Positions 8,613-17,288 of a DNA stretch of 64,000 bases are shown in pieces (positions within the stretch are counted from its first letter, which is position 1; each line of letters begins with the position of its first letter). Origin of the DNA: an uncultured Spirochaetales bacterium (GTDB lineage: Bacteria; Spirochaetota; Spirochaetia; Sphaerochaetales; Sphaerochaetaceae); NCBI GenBank assembly GCA_944390865.1, contig CALXRC010000005.1, positions 1-64,000 of the forward strand, in the 5' to 3' direction. The notes under the pieces were generated by a model. It was given only the letters and a program-made list of their open reading frames with translations, did no database searches and was not told the origin of the DNA. The position numbers and the translations under genes are program-made.

Positions 8613-9396
8613 TTTCAGCACATGTCTGGAAAAGAAACTGCTGAAAGACACTGATGTGGCTCTGGCCATAGGCGTGTTTGACGGGGTTCATCTGGGACAC
8701 AGGGAAATATTCAGCAGGCTTGTCAGCCGGGCGCAGCAGCAGCCGGGCTGCAGGAGCGCGGTCATCACTTTCGGCACAAATCCCAAGAACCGGGATCAGC
8801 GGCCGCTGGATACAATGCGTCTCAGATGCCAGTATATTGAAAGCTTTTCAGTTGACTGCACGATAGTTATTGACTTTTCCAGAGATTTCAGTATGATATC
8901 AGGTCGTGAGTTCATCCGCTTGCTATGTACGATGTGCCGTGTAAAAGCCGTCATAGTCGGGGAGGATTTCAAATGTGGCAGTCCCTGTGATTCTGTTGCG
9001 GCTTCACAGTTGTCCGGGGTCTTTGCTGATAATGGTCTGAGCGTGGATGTCATAATCATTCCGCCTGTTCAGGACTCAGCGCACGTGCGAATTTCTTCCA
9101 CACATATCAGACAGTTGATTTCACAAGGAGATCTTGCTGCTGCCTGCACCCTTTCCGGAGCGCCTTACCGCTATGACCTTTGCGGAAACAGCTTTGAGAG
9201 AGTGAGTGACGGATACATCACAAGGGCAGTGACGGATCAGCGCCTTCCGGGAGACGGCTGCTACAGGGGCTCTCTGGTGCTTCCTGATCTGAAGGAAACA
9301 GAAGTGACTGTCTGCTTCAGCTCAGACTGCATGAAGATCGTGCCTTCGGGCGACCTGGACCTGGTCAGGGCAGACTCAGTGAAAATATTCGGTTAA
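8599..9396 (+). CDS. ribF: FAD synthetase-like RibF, riboflavin kinase domain not recognisable
   Basis: 265 residues, GTG start within the end of truB. The N-terminal nucleotidyltransferase domain (about 1-185) is clear: GVFDGVHLGHREIF is the HxGH-type FAD-synthetase motif, and ISSTHIRQLISQGDLAAA the later one. The C-terminal domain is only about 80 residues. I do not find the flavokinase signatures, namely the glycine-rich GFPTANL motif and the following Thr/Asn metal site. Bifunctional RibF makes FMN and then FAD; this one may only adenylate FMN or related substrates. The position between truB and rpsO is the common RibF location. Confidence 0.8.
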   Translation: MKIYDFSTCLEKKLLKDTDVALAIGVFDGVHLGHREIFSRLVSRAQQQPGCRSAVITFGTNPKNRDQRPLDTMRLRCQYIESFSVDCTIVIDFSRDFSMISGREFIRLLCTMCRVKAVIVGEDFKCGSPCDSVAASQLSGVFADNGLSVDVIIIPPVQDSAHVRISSTHIRQLISQGDLAAACTLSGAPYRYDLCGNSFERVSDGYITRAVTDQRLPGDGCYRGSLVLPDLKETEVTVCFSSDCMKIVPSGDLDLVRADSVKIFG

Positions 9397-9411
9397 GGAG
9401 AACTGAAACAA

Positions 9412-9678
9412 ATGATTACAAAGGAAACAAAGCAGGAAATCGTCGCACAGTACGGCGGCAACAGCGCAAACACAGGTGATGTCGCTGTTCAGGTCGCTCT
9501 TCTGACAGCCAGAATCAATGACCTTCAGGGCCACTTCAAGAACAACCCCAAGGATCATGCCTCACGCCGCGGCCTTCTGAAGATGGTCGGCCAGAGAAGA
9601 AGGCTTCTGCGCTACATCAGAAACCGCAACATCAATGAATACAGAGATCTGATTGCAAAACTCGGATTGAGAAAGTAA
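9412..9678 (+). CDS. rpsO: 30S ribosomal protein S15
   Basis: 88 residues, the standard S15 length. It contains the family blocks [23 protein letters not shown], in part, and [17 protein letters not shown]15 binds the central domain of 16S rRNA early in assembly. AAGGAG lies about 11 bases before the ATG. It is followed by a hairpin and then pnp, the same gene order as in enterobacteria. Confidence 0.98.
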   Translation: MITKETKQEIVAQYGGNSANTGDVAVQVALLTARINDLQGHFKNNPKDHASRRGLLKMVGQRRRLLRYIRNRNINEYRDLIAKLGLRK

Positions 9679-9685
9679 GAATACG

Positions 9686-9710
9686 GGCCAGGCTTGTTAC
9701 GAGTCTGGCC
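9686..9710 (+). promoter_or_regulatory. Hairpin in the rpsO-pnp intergenic region
   Basis: GGCCAGGCTT (9686-9695) pairs with GAGTCTGGCC (9701-9710), 10 base pairs with two wobbles and a 5-base loop. No U-tract follows, so it is unlikely to be a plain terminator. In E. coli the equivalent rpsO-pnp spacer holds an RNase III-cut hairpin through which PNPase regulates its own synthesis; a similar role here is inference. Confidence 0.55.
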
Positions 9711-9757
9711 TTGTTACAGCATAAAGAACAAAAAAAGAACTAATAAGGGATTAAGTT

Positions 9758-11890
9758 ATGTCAAATGTTACAAGCGTCTCTGTGAAAGTCGGAGACATTG
9801 ACCTCGTCTTTGAGACAGGTAAGATCGCCAAGCAGGCCAACGGTGCCGTTTACGCTCACTATGCAGGAAGCGCTGTCATTGCGACAGTCTGCTGCGGCGA
9901 ACAGCCTTCAGAACCGATTGATTATGTTCCGGTGTCAGTCGAGTACAATGAAAAATACTATGCAGCCGGAAAGATTCCAGGAGGCTTCCTGAAAAGGGAG
10001 AGCAGGCCGAAGGATAAGGAAATCCTTGTCTCCCGTCTGATCGACAGACCTATGCGCCCCCTGTTTGACAAGGCCTTCGGACGTGAGATCCAGATCGTCC
10101 CGACAGTTGTCTCTTCAGACATGATCCACACTCCGGACATCGTTGCAATCAATGCAGCCAGCTGTGCTGTCACAATTTCAGATATTCCTTTCTACGGTCC
10201 GGTTGCAGCTGTCCGCGTCGCGCTGATCAACGGAGAGTATGTCATCAATCCTACATTCCAGCAGATTCCTACAGCTTCTCTTGATATCGTTGTGGCCGGC
10301 ACACATGGCGGCATCACAATGGTTGAGGGCGGTGCAAAGGAAGTCAGTGAAGAGGAGATGCTGGGCGCCATTGCCGCTGCTCAGCCTGTCATCACAAGCA
10401 TCTGCGAAGCACAGATGAAAATGAGAGAGCTCTGCGGAAAGGAAAAGCTTCCGCTGATGGAGATCAATGAGGACCTCAGCTGGCTTGAGCCTGTCAGAGA
10501 GTTTGCCCTTCCTCTTGAGAAGGAAGCAAGCTTCGTGAAGGGCAAGATGAACCGTTATGCTGCCCTTGAGAAAGCTCATGAGACAGTGAGGGAGAAGTTT
10601 GCCGATCTGATCAGCGAGGATGAAAAGCGCCCGGCCCAGCTTGCCGCCATGTTTGAGGATCTTGAATACAACATCCTCCGCTCTTCTATTCTCAATGACG
10701 GCGTGAGAACTGACGGCAGGTCAGTCACCCAGATCAGGCCGATCACCTGTGAGGTGGGCGTTCTTCCCTGCACACATGGCTCTGCCCTGTTCACAAGAGG
10801 CGAGACCCAGTCGCTTGCAGTCACTACGCTCGGCACTGCATCTGATGAGCAGATGTTCGACACAATTGACGGAGACAAGACATTCTCCAACTTCATGCTT
10901 CACTACAACTTCCCTCCATATTCTGTCGGCGAGTGCGGAAGACTTACCACAGGACGCAGGGAAATCGGACATGGACACCTTGCTCAGAGAGCACTCGAAG
11001 CTGTCATTCCTTCAAAAGAGAACTTCCCGTACACAATCCGCGTCGTTAGTGAGATCATGGAGTCAAACGGTTCAAGCTCGATGGCTTCAGTGTGCGGCGG
11101 CTGTCTCTCACTCATGGATGCAGGTGTTCCGATCAAGAAGCCTGTTGCAGGCATTGCCATGGGCCTCATCACAGAGGGTGCTGATTACTCCAAGTACGTC
11201 ATCCTTTCCGATATCCTCGGAGAAGAGGATCATCTTGGCGACATGGATTTCAAGGTCGCAGGCACAAAGGACGGAATCACAGCCTTCCAGATGGACATCA
11301 AGATTGCAGGCGTCACGCCCGAGATCATGTCAAAGGCACTGAATCAGGCAAAAGAGGGCAGAATGCACATTCTCGGCATCATGGCTGAGACCCTGCCGGC
11401 CCCCAGAAGCGAGATCAGCGAGCTTGCTCCGAAGATCCTCACTTTCAAGGTTCCTGAAGATGCAATCGGCGCTATCATCGGAACTGGCGGAAAGACAATC
11501 AAGTCAATTGCCCAGCAGTCTGGTGCTGAGATCAATATCGATGACAGCGGCGTTGTCACAGTCTATGGAAAGAACAATGCCAGCGCACAGGAAGCAAAGC
11601 GCCTTGCACTTGCGATCATCGAGAAGCCTGAAGTCGGCAAGATCTATCACGGTGTTGTCAAGAGAATCGTCGATTTCGGCGCCTTCATTGAAATCCTCCC
11701 GGGCAAGGAAGGTCTGTGCCATATTTCCAAGCTGGCAAGAACACGCGTCAAGCAGGTCACTGATGTCCTCCAGGTAGGCCAGGAAGTCGACGTCAAGCTT
11801 ATCGATATCGACAGAATGGACCGTCTGAACCTTTCTTACATTGACGCTCAGCCCAAGACTGAGGATGACAGGAAGAAGGAAGAGAAATGA
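9758..11890 (+). CDS. pnp: Polyribonucleotide nucleotidyltransferase (PNPase)
   Basis: 710 residues, standard length. Two RNase PH domains flank a helical linker: the first is about 1-210 ([29 protein letters not shown]), the second about 320-530 ([33 protein letters not shown]). A KH domain ([12 protein letters not shown]) and an S1 domain ([17 protein letters not shown] to RLNLSYIDA) complete the protein. PNPase degrades RNA 3' to 5' by phosphorolysis as a trimer. AAGGGA precedes the ATG. The stop overlaps the dut start (ATGA). Confidence 0.98.
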   Translation: MSNVTSVSVKVGDIDLVFETGKIAKQANGAVYAHYAGSAVIATVCCGEQPSEPIDYVPVSVEYNEKYYAAGKIPGGFLKRESRPKDKEILVSRLIDRPMRPLFDKAFGREIQIVPTVVSSDMIHTPDIVAINAASCAVTISDIPFYGPVAAVRVALINGEYVINPTFQQIPTASLDIVVAGTHGGITMVEGGAKEVSEEEMLGAIAAAQPVITSICEAQMKMRELCGKEKLPLMEINEDLSWLEPVREFALPLEKEASFVKGKMNRYAALEKAHETVREKFADLISEDEKRPAQLAAMFEDLEYNILRSSILNDGVRTDGRSVTQIRPITCEVGVLPCTHGSALFTRGETQSLAVTTLGTASDEQMFDTIDGDKTFSNFMLHYNFPPYSVGECGRLTTGRREIGHGHLAQRALEAVIPSKENFPYTIRVVSEIMESNGSSSMASVCGGCLSLMDAGVPIKKPVAGIAMGLITEGADYSKYVILSDILGEEDHLGDMDFKVAGTKDGITAFQMDIKIAGVTPEIMSKALNQAKEGRMHILGIMAETLPAPRSEISELAPKILTFKVPEDAIGAIIGTGGKTIKSIAQQSGAEINIDDSGVVTVYGKNNASAQEAKRLALAIIEKPEVGKIYHGVVKRIVDFGAFIEILPGKEGLCHISKLARTRVKQVTDVLQVGQEVDVKLIDIDRMDRLNLSYIDAQPKTEDDRKKEEK

Positions 11891-12324
11891 GTGTTGAGCT
11901 CAAATGCATGCTGAAGGAGGGAGCCTCGGCTCCTTCCTATCAGAGCAGCGAGAGCGCCGGCTGTGATGTCAGGGCCTTCCTCTCAGAGGATCTCGTGATC
12001 AGGAGCGGGGAGGCAAAGCTGGTTCCCACAGGGCTTTATCTGGAAATTCCCGAAGGCTATGAAATCCAGGTCAGGCCGCGTTCCGGACTTGCACTCAGAA
12101 ACTCTGTCACCGTGCTCAACTCGCCGGGAACAATTGACAGTGATTACAGAGGTGAGATCGGGATAATCCTGATCAACCATTCTGACAGGGACTTCTGTGT
12201 GCACAACGGCGACAGGATAGCCCAGCTGGTTCTCTCCAGGGTTGAGAAAGCCCGCTTTACTGTTGCTGACAGCCTGGCTGAAAGCGGACGCGGAAGCGGA
12301 GGTTTCGGATCCACAGGAGTCTGA
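11887..12324 (+). CDS. dut: Deoxyuridine 5'-triphosphate nucleotidohydrolase (dUTPase)
   Basis: 145 residues. All five motifs of trimeric dUTPases are present in order: [36 protein letters not shown] and the C-terminal [10 protein letters not shown]. The enzyme splits dUTP to dUMP and pyrophosphate, keeping uracil out of DNA and supplying dUMP for dTMP synthesis. It is translationally coupled to pnp by an ATGA overlap and is followed one base after its stop by the lptF start. Confidence 0.97.
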   Translation: MSVELKCMLKEGASAPSYQSSESAGCDVRAFLSEDLVIRSGEAKLVPTGLYLEIPEGYEIQVRPRSGLALRNSVTVLNSPGTIDSDYRGEIGIILINHSDRDFCVHNGDRIAQLVLSRVEKARFTVADSLAESGRGSGGFGSTGV

Positions 12325-12325
12325 A

Positions 12326-13579
12326 TTGGCAAAAAGCAGATCAAGCTTTTTCTTGCTCAACATGCACGTGACAAGGGAGTTCTCGCTGAACTTCCTTGTC
12401 TCTTTTCTTTTTTTCTTCTTCATTTTCTTCATCAACCAGATACTGCTGCTTGTCCAGCAGATCGCGCTGAAAAGCGTAGACGTGAAGACCATACTCATAC
12501 TTGTACTGTGTGCGATTCCCCAGTTCCTGCAGTACGTCGTTCCCTTTGCCACGCTTTCAGCTTCCTCAATGGTCCTTGGTGATCTCGGGAGCGCAAATGA
12601 GCTTATGGCGCTCAGGTCAAGCGGAATTCCCCTTGCCCGTGTCTACAGGGTTCTTGTCATCTGCTCGCTCTTCCTGTCTGCTGTGACTTTCTTTATTTCG
12701 GACTGCCTCATGCCCGCAAGCAGCAGAGTGTACCAGGACATACTCACGCAGGTCATGAGAGAGCTGCCGACTTTCGAGCTCCGGCCCAACTCAACCAATT
12801 CCGTCGGAGACGTCGTCATGCGCAACGGAGAAGTGGAGGGAAGCAGCATTTCGGATGTGCTGATGTTCACGACTGACAGCGAGCCTTACGTGACAGTAAC
12901 AAGCCCGCAAGGCAGTCTGGAGCTCATTGACAGCGTCAGTTTCCTTTATTCTCTTACGCTGGAGGATGCTGCTATGCTGCTGACAGAGGATGATATCTCC
13001 CGCACTGTCTCAGCCCAGGGCGACAGGGCCGAGATGTTCCTGGATTTCTCTTCCCAGCTTCCTCAGCTGACACAATCGTCCCCGTCAAATCTTTCTTCAG
13101 CCGAGCTCTGGCCTCTGATGCAGAGCCGCAGGGTCATCAGGGATGAGAATGTGCTTGCCTTCCACCAGCAGCGGGAGCTTGCGCTCATGGAGCTTGCAGC
13201 CGCACTCCGGGCTCAGGATACTGCACGGGCAGATTCTGCCATCTCGCAGCTTGAGCAGCTGGGAACAGAGGAGCCTGTCCATTTCTACTATCAGTACTAC
13301 AGCGCAGAGTTCAACAAGAAGTTTGCCCTGGCGCTCGGCTGTCTTGCGCTCACTGTCGTCTCCCTTCCGATAAGCATGATCAGGATAAGACACGGACGGC
13401 TTGTGGGCTTCGGCCTGAGCCTGCTGATTGCGGTTTCCTACTGGTACATTCTCTTTGCAAGCCAGCTGAAGATTTTCGACTATTCGTTCAACGCAGGCTT
13501 CCTTATGTATGTTCCTGATGCTGTGATGCTCCTGGCCGGCGTCATCTTCCTGGCTGCGAGAAAGAGGAGGGCAGGATGA
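12326..13579 (+). CDS. lptF: LptF/LptG family permease (YjgP/YjgQ), LptF-type
   Basis: 417 residues. The family layout is three N-terminal membrane helices (FLVSFLFFFFIFFINQILL, a second near 60-80, a third near 95-120), a large periplasmic beta-jellyroll region (about 120-330) and three C-terminal helices. LptF/LptG with the ATPase LptB form the inner-membrane ABC transporter that extracts lipopolysaccharide; several spirochaetes keep these genes although they lack typical LPS. I chose the TTG at 12326 because AGGAG lies about seven bases upstream and it directly follows the dut stop. The next in-frame ATG is at 12362. The 3' end overlaps lptG (ATGA). Confidence 0.85.
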   Translation: MAKSRSSFFLLNMHVTREFSLNFLVSFLFFFFIFFINQILLLVQQIALKSVDVKTILILVLCAIPQFLQYVVPFATLSASSMVLGDLGSANELMALRSSGIPLARVYRVLVICSLFLSAVTFFISDCLMPASSRVYQDILTQVMRELPTFELRPNSTNSVGDVVMRNGEVEGSSISDVLMFTTDSEPYVTVTSPQGSLELIDSVSFLYSLTLEDAAMLLTEDDISRTVSAQGDRAEMFLDFSSQLPQLTQSSPSNLSSAELWPLMQSRRVIRDENVLAFHQQRELALMELAAALRAQDTARADSAISQLEQLGTEEPVHFYYQYYSAEFNKKFALALGCLALTVVSLPISMIRIRHGRLVGFGLSLLIAVSYWYILFASQLKIFDYSFNAGFLMYVPDAVMLLAGVIFLAARKRRAG

Positions 13580-14655
13580 TTATTGACAGGTACATTGTCT
13601 CAAGCATTCTGAAGGTGGCTGCCGCCGCCCTGCTGATCTGCACCATGCTAGTGGTCGCAGTGGAACTGTTTTCCTCAATGAACAACTATGTGACGAACAA
13701 TGTTCCTGTGGGGCAGATACTCTACCTTTCCCTTCTGGGTTTTCCTGAGTACCTCATGATGTGCGCTTCTCTTTCCTTTCTTTTCGCGACAACCTTCTTC
13801 CTTTCGCAGCTGGAAGGAAACAATGAGATGATCATGCTTTTCAACTCAGGACTGAGCTACAGGCGGGTCTGCCTTCCGATTCTTGTCATGAGCGCCGCCG
13901 CAAGCCTTCTGTTCTTTGCCTTTTCCGACTCTTTCATGATTGATGCGGCAGTGGAGCATGACAGATTGTCTGTGGAGCTTTTCGGCCAGACTTCGACCCA
14001 GGACAGCAGCGATATCACAGTATCGGCGGTTGACGGAAGCTACGTCGTCTTTGCCTCTTATTACTCTCAGCCGCAGGAGAGGCTTTATGATGTTACTGTG
14101 GTTGAAAGGGGCAAAGACGGAAGAGTGGCAAGACGCCTGGTCTGCGACTATGCTGATTACAGCGGCTCCTCATGGGTCTTTCATGAGGGAAGAGAGTACA
14201 CAGTCAGCCCGGAGGGAACAACTGCCGCCTTCTTCTCTGAACTGAACCTTGAGCATATTGATCTTGATCCTTACATGTTCACATCCCAGGCCAGAAACAT
14301 CTCCACAATGGACAGAGCTCAGGCTTCACTTTATCTTGAGCAGCTGAGAAGTGCTGACATCAGCGCATGGTGCCAGGCTGCGACAGACTATGTCTCAAGA
14401 CTCTTCGCACCTTTTTCTGTCTTCATTCTTGTCCTCATTTCCCTTTTGATGAACTACCGCTTCAAGAGAAACATCTTCCTCTTTTCGCTTATCCAGTCCC
14501 TGTGCACAGCGGTGATTTACTACGTCATGCAGATGCTTGTGTCGATTATGTGCGAACAGGGTATCTTACATCCCGTCTTTAGTGTTATCATACCAGCTGC
14601 GACAGTGCTGGTGCTGTCTCTTCTAATCCGATTTGCAGGTGGTGTCAATGGCTGA
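13576..14655 (+). CDS. lptG: LptF/LptG family permease, LptG-type
   Basis: 359 residues, with the same layout as the preceding protein: helices near 10-30, 50-75 and 95-118, a periplasmic region to about 270, and three C-terminal helices. The N-terminal IDRYIVSSILKVAAAALL block is typical of YjgP/YjgQ proteins. It should form a heterodimer with the upstream partner; the cognate LptB ATPase is not in the window. It overlaps lptF by four bases and tgt by eight. Confidence 0.85.
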   Translation: MIIDRYIVSSILKVAAAALLICTMLVVAVELFSSMNNYVTNNVPVGQILYLSLLGFPEYLMMCASLSFLFATTFFLSQLEGNNEMIMLFNSGLSYRRVCLPILVMSAAASLLFFAFSDSFMIDAAVEHDRLSVELFGQTSTQDSSDITVSAVDGSYVVFASYYSQPQERLYDVTVVERGKDGRVARRLVCDYADYSGSSWVFHEGREYTVSPEGTTAAFFSELNLEHIDLDPYMFTSQARNISTMDRAQASLYLEQLRSADISAWCQAATDYVSRLFAPFSVFILVLISLLMNYRFKRNIFLFSLIQSLCTAVIYYVMQMLVSIMCEQGILHPVFSVIIPAATVLVLSLLIRFAGGVNG

Positions 14656-15781
14656 GAAAATCTTTACTCCCGTTGTGAAAGACAAAGAAACGAAGGCAAG
14701 AATAGGTTATTTAGATCTTCCGCACGGAAGAGTGGAAACTCCTGCCTTCATGCCTGTGGGGACAAATGCCACAGTCAAGGGAATTTATCATGAAAAGCTG
14801 AGCCAGATAGGCTATAAGCTGATACTGGCAAACACATATCATCTTTATCTGAGGCCCGGAATGGATGTGATCAGGGCCTTCGGGGGACTGCACAGCTTCT
14901 GTTCCTGGGATGGCAACATCCTCACTGACTCAGGCGGCTTTCAGGTCTTCTCCCTGTCCGGACTGAGAAAGATCAGGGAAGCCGGCGTGACTTTCCAGTC
15001 GCATATTGACGGCTCGCGTCATGTCTTCACGCCAGAGAAGGTTGTTGACATCCAGGCCGTGATAGGCAGCGACATCGCAATGTGCCTTGATGTCTGCACT
15101 CCGCCGGACATCGAATACAGGAATGCAAAAGAGGCCTGGAGAGTGACAAAGCTCTGGGCAGAGCGCTCCATCGCAGAGCGGGACAGGCTTGCCCAGGACT
15201 TCAGGGGAAACCTCTTTGGCATTGTCCAGGGCAATTTCTACAAGGATCTGAGAAAGGAAAGCGCCATCACGATCAGCGAGATGGACTTCCCGGGCGTTGC
15301 GATCGGAGGTCTTTCCGTAGGTGAGAGCAAGGCTCAGTTTGAGGACTTCCTCTGCTGGACGGCCCAGTACATCACAGAAGAAAAGCCGCGCTATGTGATG
15401 GGAATCGGTTCTCCTGACTATATCTTCCAGTGTGTTGAGAACGGCATAGACCTCTTTGACTGCGTGCTGGCGACAAGAATGGCCCGCAACGGCGGTCTTT
15501 TCACGGATGACGGCGTGATCACGCTGAAGAAGGCTGTGCACAAGTTTGACCATTCACCGGTGCAGGAAGGCTGCACCTGCACGGCATGCACCCGCTATTC
15601 GCGCGCCTATCTGCATCACCTGATCAAATGCAATGAGATGTACGGCGGCATGCTGGCAACCGAGCATAATCTCACCTATCTCTACAACCTTGTCGAAAGG
15701 ATAAAGGCTTCAATCAGGGAAGGGCGCTTCAGCCAGTTCAAGAAGGAGTATTTCAGACGGTTCTATGGCAAAGAAGTGTGA
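14648..15781 (+). CDS. tgt: tRNA-guanine transglycosylase
   Basis: 377 residues, normal length. Motifs seen: NTYHLYLRPG, LTDSGGFQVFSLSGLRKI, AIGGLSVGE, VMGIGSPDYIFQCVENGIDLFDCV with the nucleophilic Asp near residue 270, and a zinc site CTCTAC near residue 308 with a downstream His. The enzyme exchanges guanine-34 in GUN-anticodon tRNAs for a queuine precursor. The GGLSVGE motif keeps the Val associated with preQ1-using bacterial enzymes, whereas queuine-using eukaryotic enzymes have Gly there. The ATG at 14648 is favoured over an upstream TTG because AGGTGG lies five bases before it. It overlaps lptG and murJ. Confidence 0.96.
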   Translation: MAEKIFTPVVKDKETKARIGYLDLPHGRVETPAFMPVGTNATVKGIYHEKLSQIGYKLILANTYHLYLRPGMDVIRAFGGLHSFCSWDGNILTDSGGFQVFSLSGLRKIREAGVTFQSHIDGSRHVFTPEKVVDIQAVIGSDIAMCLDVCTPPDIEYRNAKEAWRVTKLWAERSIAERDRLAQDFRGNLFGIVQGNFYKDLRKESAITISEMDFPGVAIGGLSVGESKAQFEDFLCWTAQYITEEKPRYVMGIGSPDYIFQCVENGIDLFDCVLATRMARNGGLFTDDGVITLKKAVHKFDHSPVQEGCTCTACTRYSRAYLHHLIKCNEMYGGMLATEHNLTYLYNLVERIKASIREGRFSQFKKEYFRRFYGKEV

Positions 15782-17288
15782 GCGCTCAGACGAGAGAAAT
15801 GCTGTCATCCTGATGCTTGCGACCCTGCTTTCGCGTTTTCTGGGCATTCTGAAGACAAGGGTGATCTCTGTAAATTTCGGAGCAGGAATAACCGCTGATG
15901 CGATGAACTTTGCCTACAACATTCCGAACAACCTGAGAAAGATCTTCGCAGAAGGCTCTCTCTCTTCAGCTTCCCTTCCTGTCTTTTCAGCCATAAAGGA
16001 TGACAGGAAGAGGACATCTGAGCTCTACTGCCAGCTTGTCAGTCTGCTCATCCTGATTTTCGCCGCGCTTTTTCTGCTCTCTGTCTTTCTCAGCGGTCCT
16101 GTTATCGGCTTTCTGTCTGATTTTCCAGATGGGGAAGGCCGGCAGATCGCTTCCTCCCTTCTGCCGTATTTCACACTCTTCCTGTTCTTCATCTCGATTG
16201 CGGTGCTGAGTGCCAATGTCCTCAATTCCTCTCACCGCTTTGTTGCGGGTGCCTTCGCTCCTGCCGTGTTCACGCTTGTGCTGCTGCTTTCGCTTGAATT
16301 TCTGTCCAGGAGCCTGAGGCACTATGCAATGGCCTTCGGCACCTGCGCCGGGGCAGCTGCGCAGTTCATTGTGGTTGCTGCCGGCCTGAGAAGGCTTGGC
16401 ATAAGGTTCAGGCCTGACTTCCGCTTCTCATCTCCTGATTTCAGAAAGACAGCTTCTGGCTGGATGGTGTCAAGCATCAGCAGCATAGTGATCATTGTCT
16501 CTCAGACAGTGTCAATGTATCTGGCATCTTCGCTCCCAGCAGGCTCTGTGACGGCCCTGAGCAATGCCATTGTCTTCTATTCTGCTCCATATGGAATATT
16601 CACCTCTTCAATCACAAGCGTTTATTTTCCCATGCTCTCGCAGACTGAAGATGAGAAGGCCAGAGCCCGGGTCCTGTCAAAGAGCCTGACATACCTTGTC
16701 ACTTTCCTCCTGCCGTCAGCCATCGCCCTGAGTGCCCTGAGCCGGGACTGCGTGGCCTGCATCCTGCAGAACGGGGCCTTCACTCTGTCTGACACCATTC
16801 TCACGGCCGAGGTCCTTGATGCCTATCTTGCCGCAATGATCTTCATGGCCTTCTACGCAATGCTGCAGCGCTGCATGTATTCGCGCTCTCTGTACCGCCT
16901 GACCCTTGCCGTCTCTGTTCTGGTCAGCATCTGCGATATCGCAGCGACAGTCATCCAGCTGAATGCAGGAAGGGGAGTAGAGGCGCTTGCCGTAAGCTCA
17001 GCGGTCTCTTCGCTTGCAGGAGCTGCCGTCCTTTTCTGCTTCGTGAAAGGCTTTGACTGGAAGACCTTCATTAAGGACACGGCAAAAGTGCTGGCGGCAA
17101 ACATTCCGCTTTTCCTGCTTGCCGCAGGGTATAAAATATGGAACCCGCAGTATTATGCTGCAGGTTCCACGCTGTTCAATCTGGGCTTCACGGCCGCAGC
17201 AGGCTGTGCTGCAGTCATTGTGACGCTTGTAAGCTATGCGGCTTTCCGCGTTGACTTTCTCTCAGCCCTCAGAAGGAAGCGACCTTGA
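15765..17288 (+). CDS. murJ: Lipid II flippase MurJ (MviN family)
   Basis: 507-residue polytopic membrane protein with about 14 predicted helices. The MviN/MurJ opening is clear: LATLLSRFLGILKTRVIS, then ADAMNFAYNIPNNLRKIFAEGSLSSASLPVF. MurJ flips lipid II across the inner membrane for peptidoglycan synthesis. It starts 17 bases inside tgt and ends 20 bases inside the 3' end of the convergent greA fusion gene. Confidence 0.95.
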   Translation: MAKKCERSDERNAVILMLATLLSRFLGILKTRVISVNFGAGITADAMNFAYNIPNNLRKIFAEGSLSSASLPVFSAIKDDRKRTSELYCQLVSLLILIFAALFLLSVFLSGPVIGFLSDFPDGEGRQIASSLLPYFTLFLFFISIAVLSANVLNSSHRFVAGAFAPAVFTLVLLLSLEFLSRSLRHYAMAFGTCAGAAAQFIVVAAGLRRLGIRFRPDFRFSSPDFRKTASGWMVSSISSIVIIVSQTVSMYLASSLPAGSVTALSNAIVFYSAPYGIFTSSITSVYFPMLSQTEDEKARARVLSKSLTYLVTFLLPSAIALSALSRDCVACILQNGAFTLSDTILTAEVLDAYLAAMIFMAFYAMLQRCMYSRSLYRLTLAVSVLVSICDIAATVIQLNAGRGVEALAVSSAVSSLAGAAVLFCFVKGFDWKTFIKDTAKVLAANIPLFLLAAGYKIWNPQYYAAGSTLFNLGFTAAAGCAAVIVTLVSYAAFRVDFLSALRRKRP

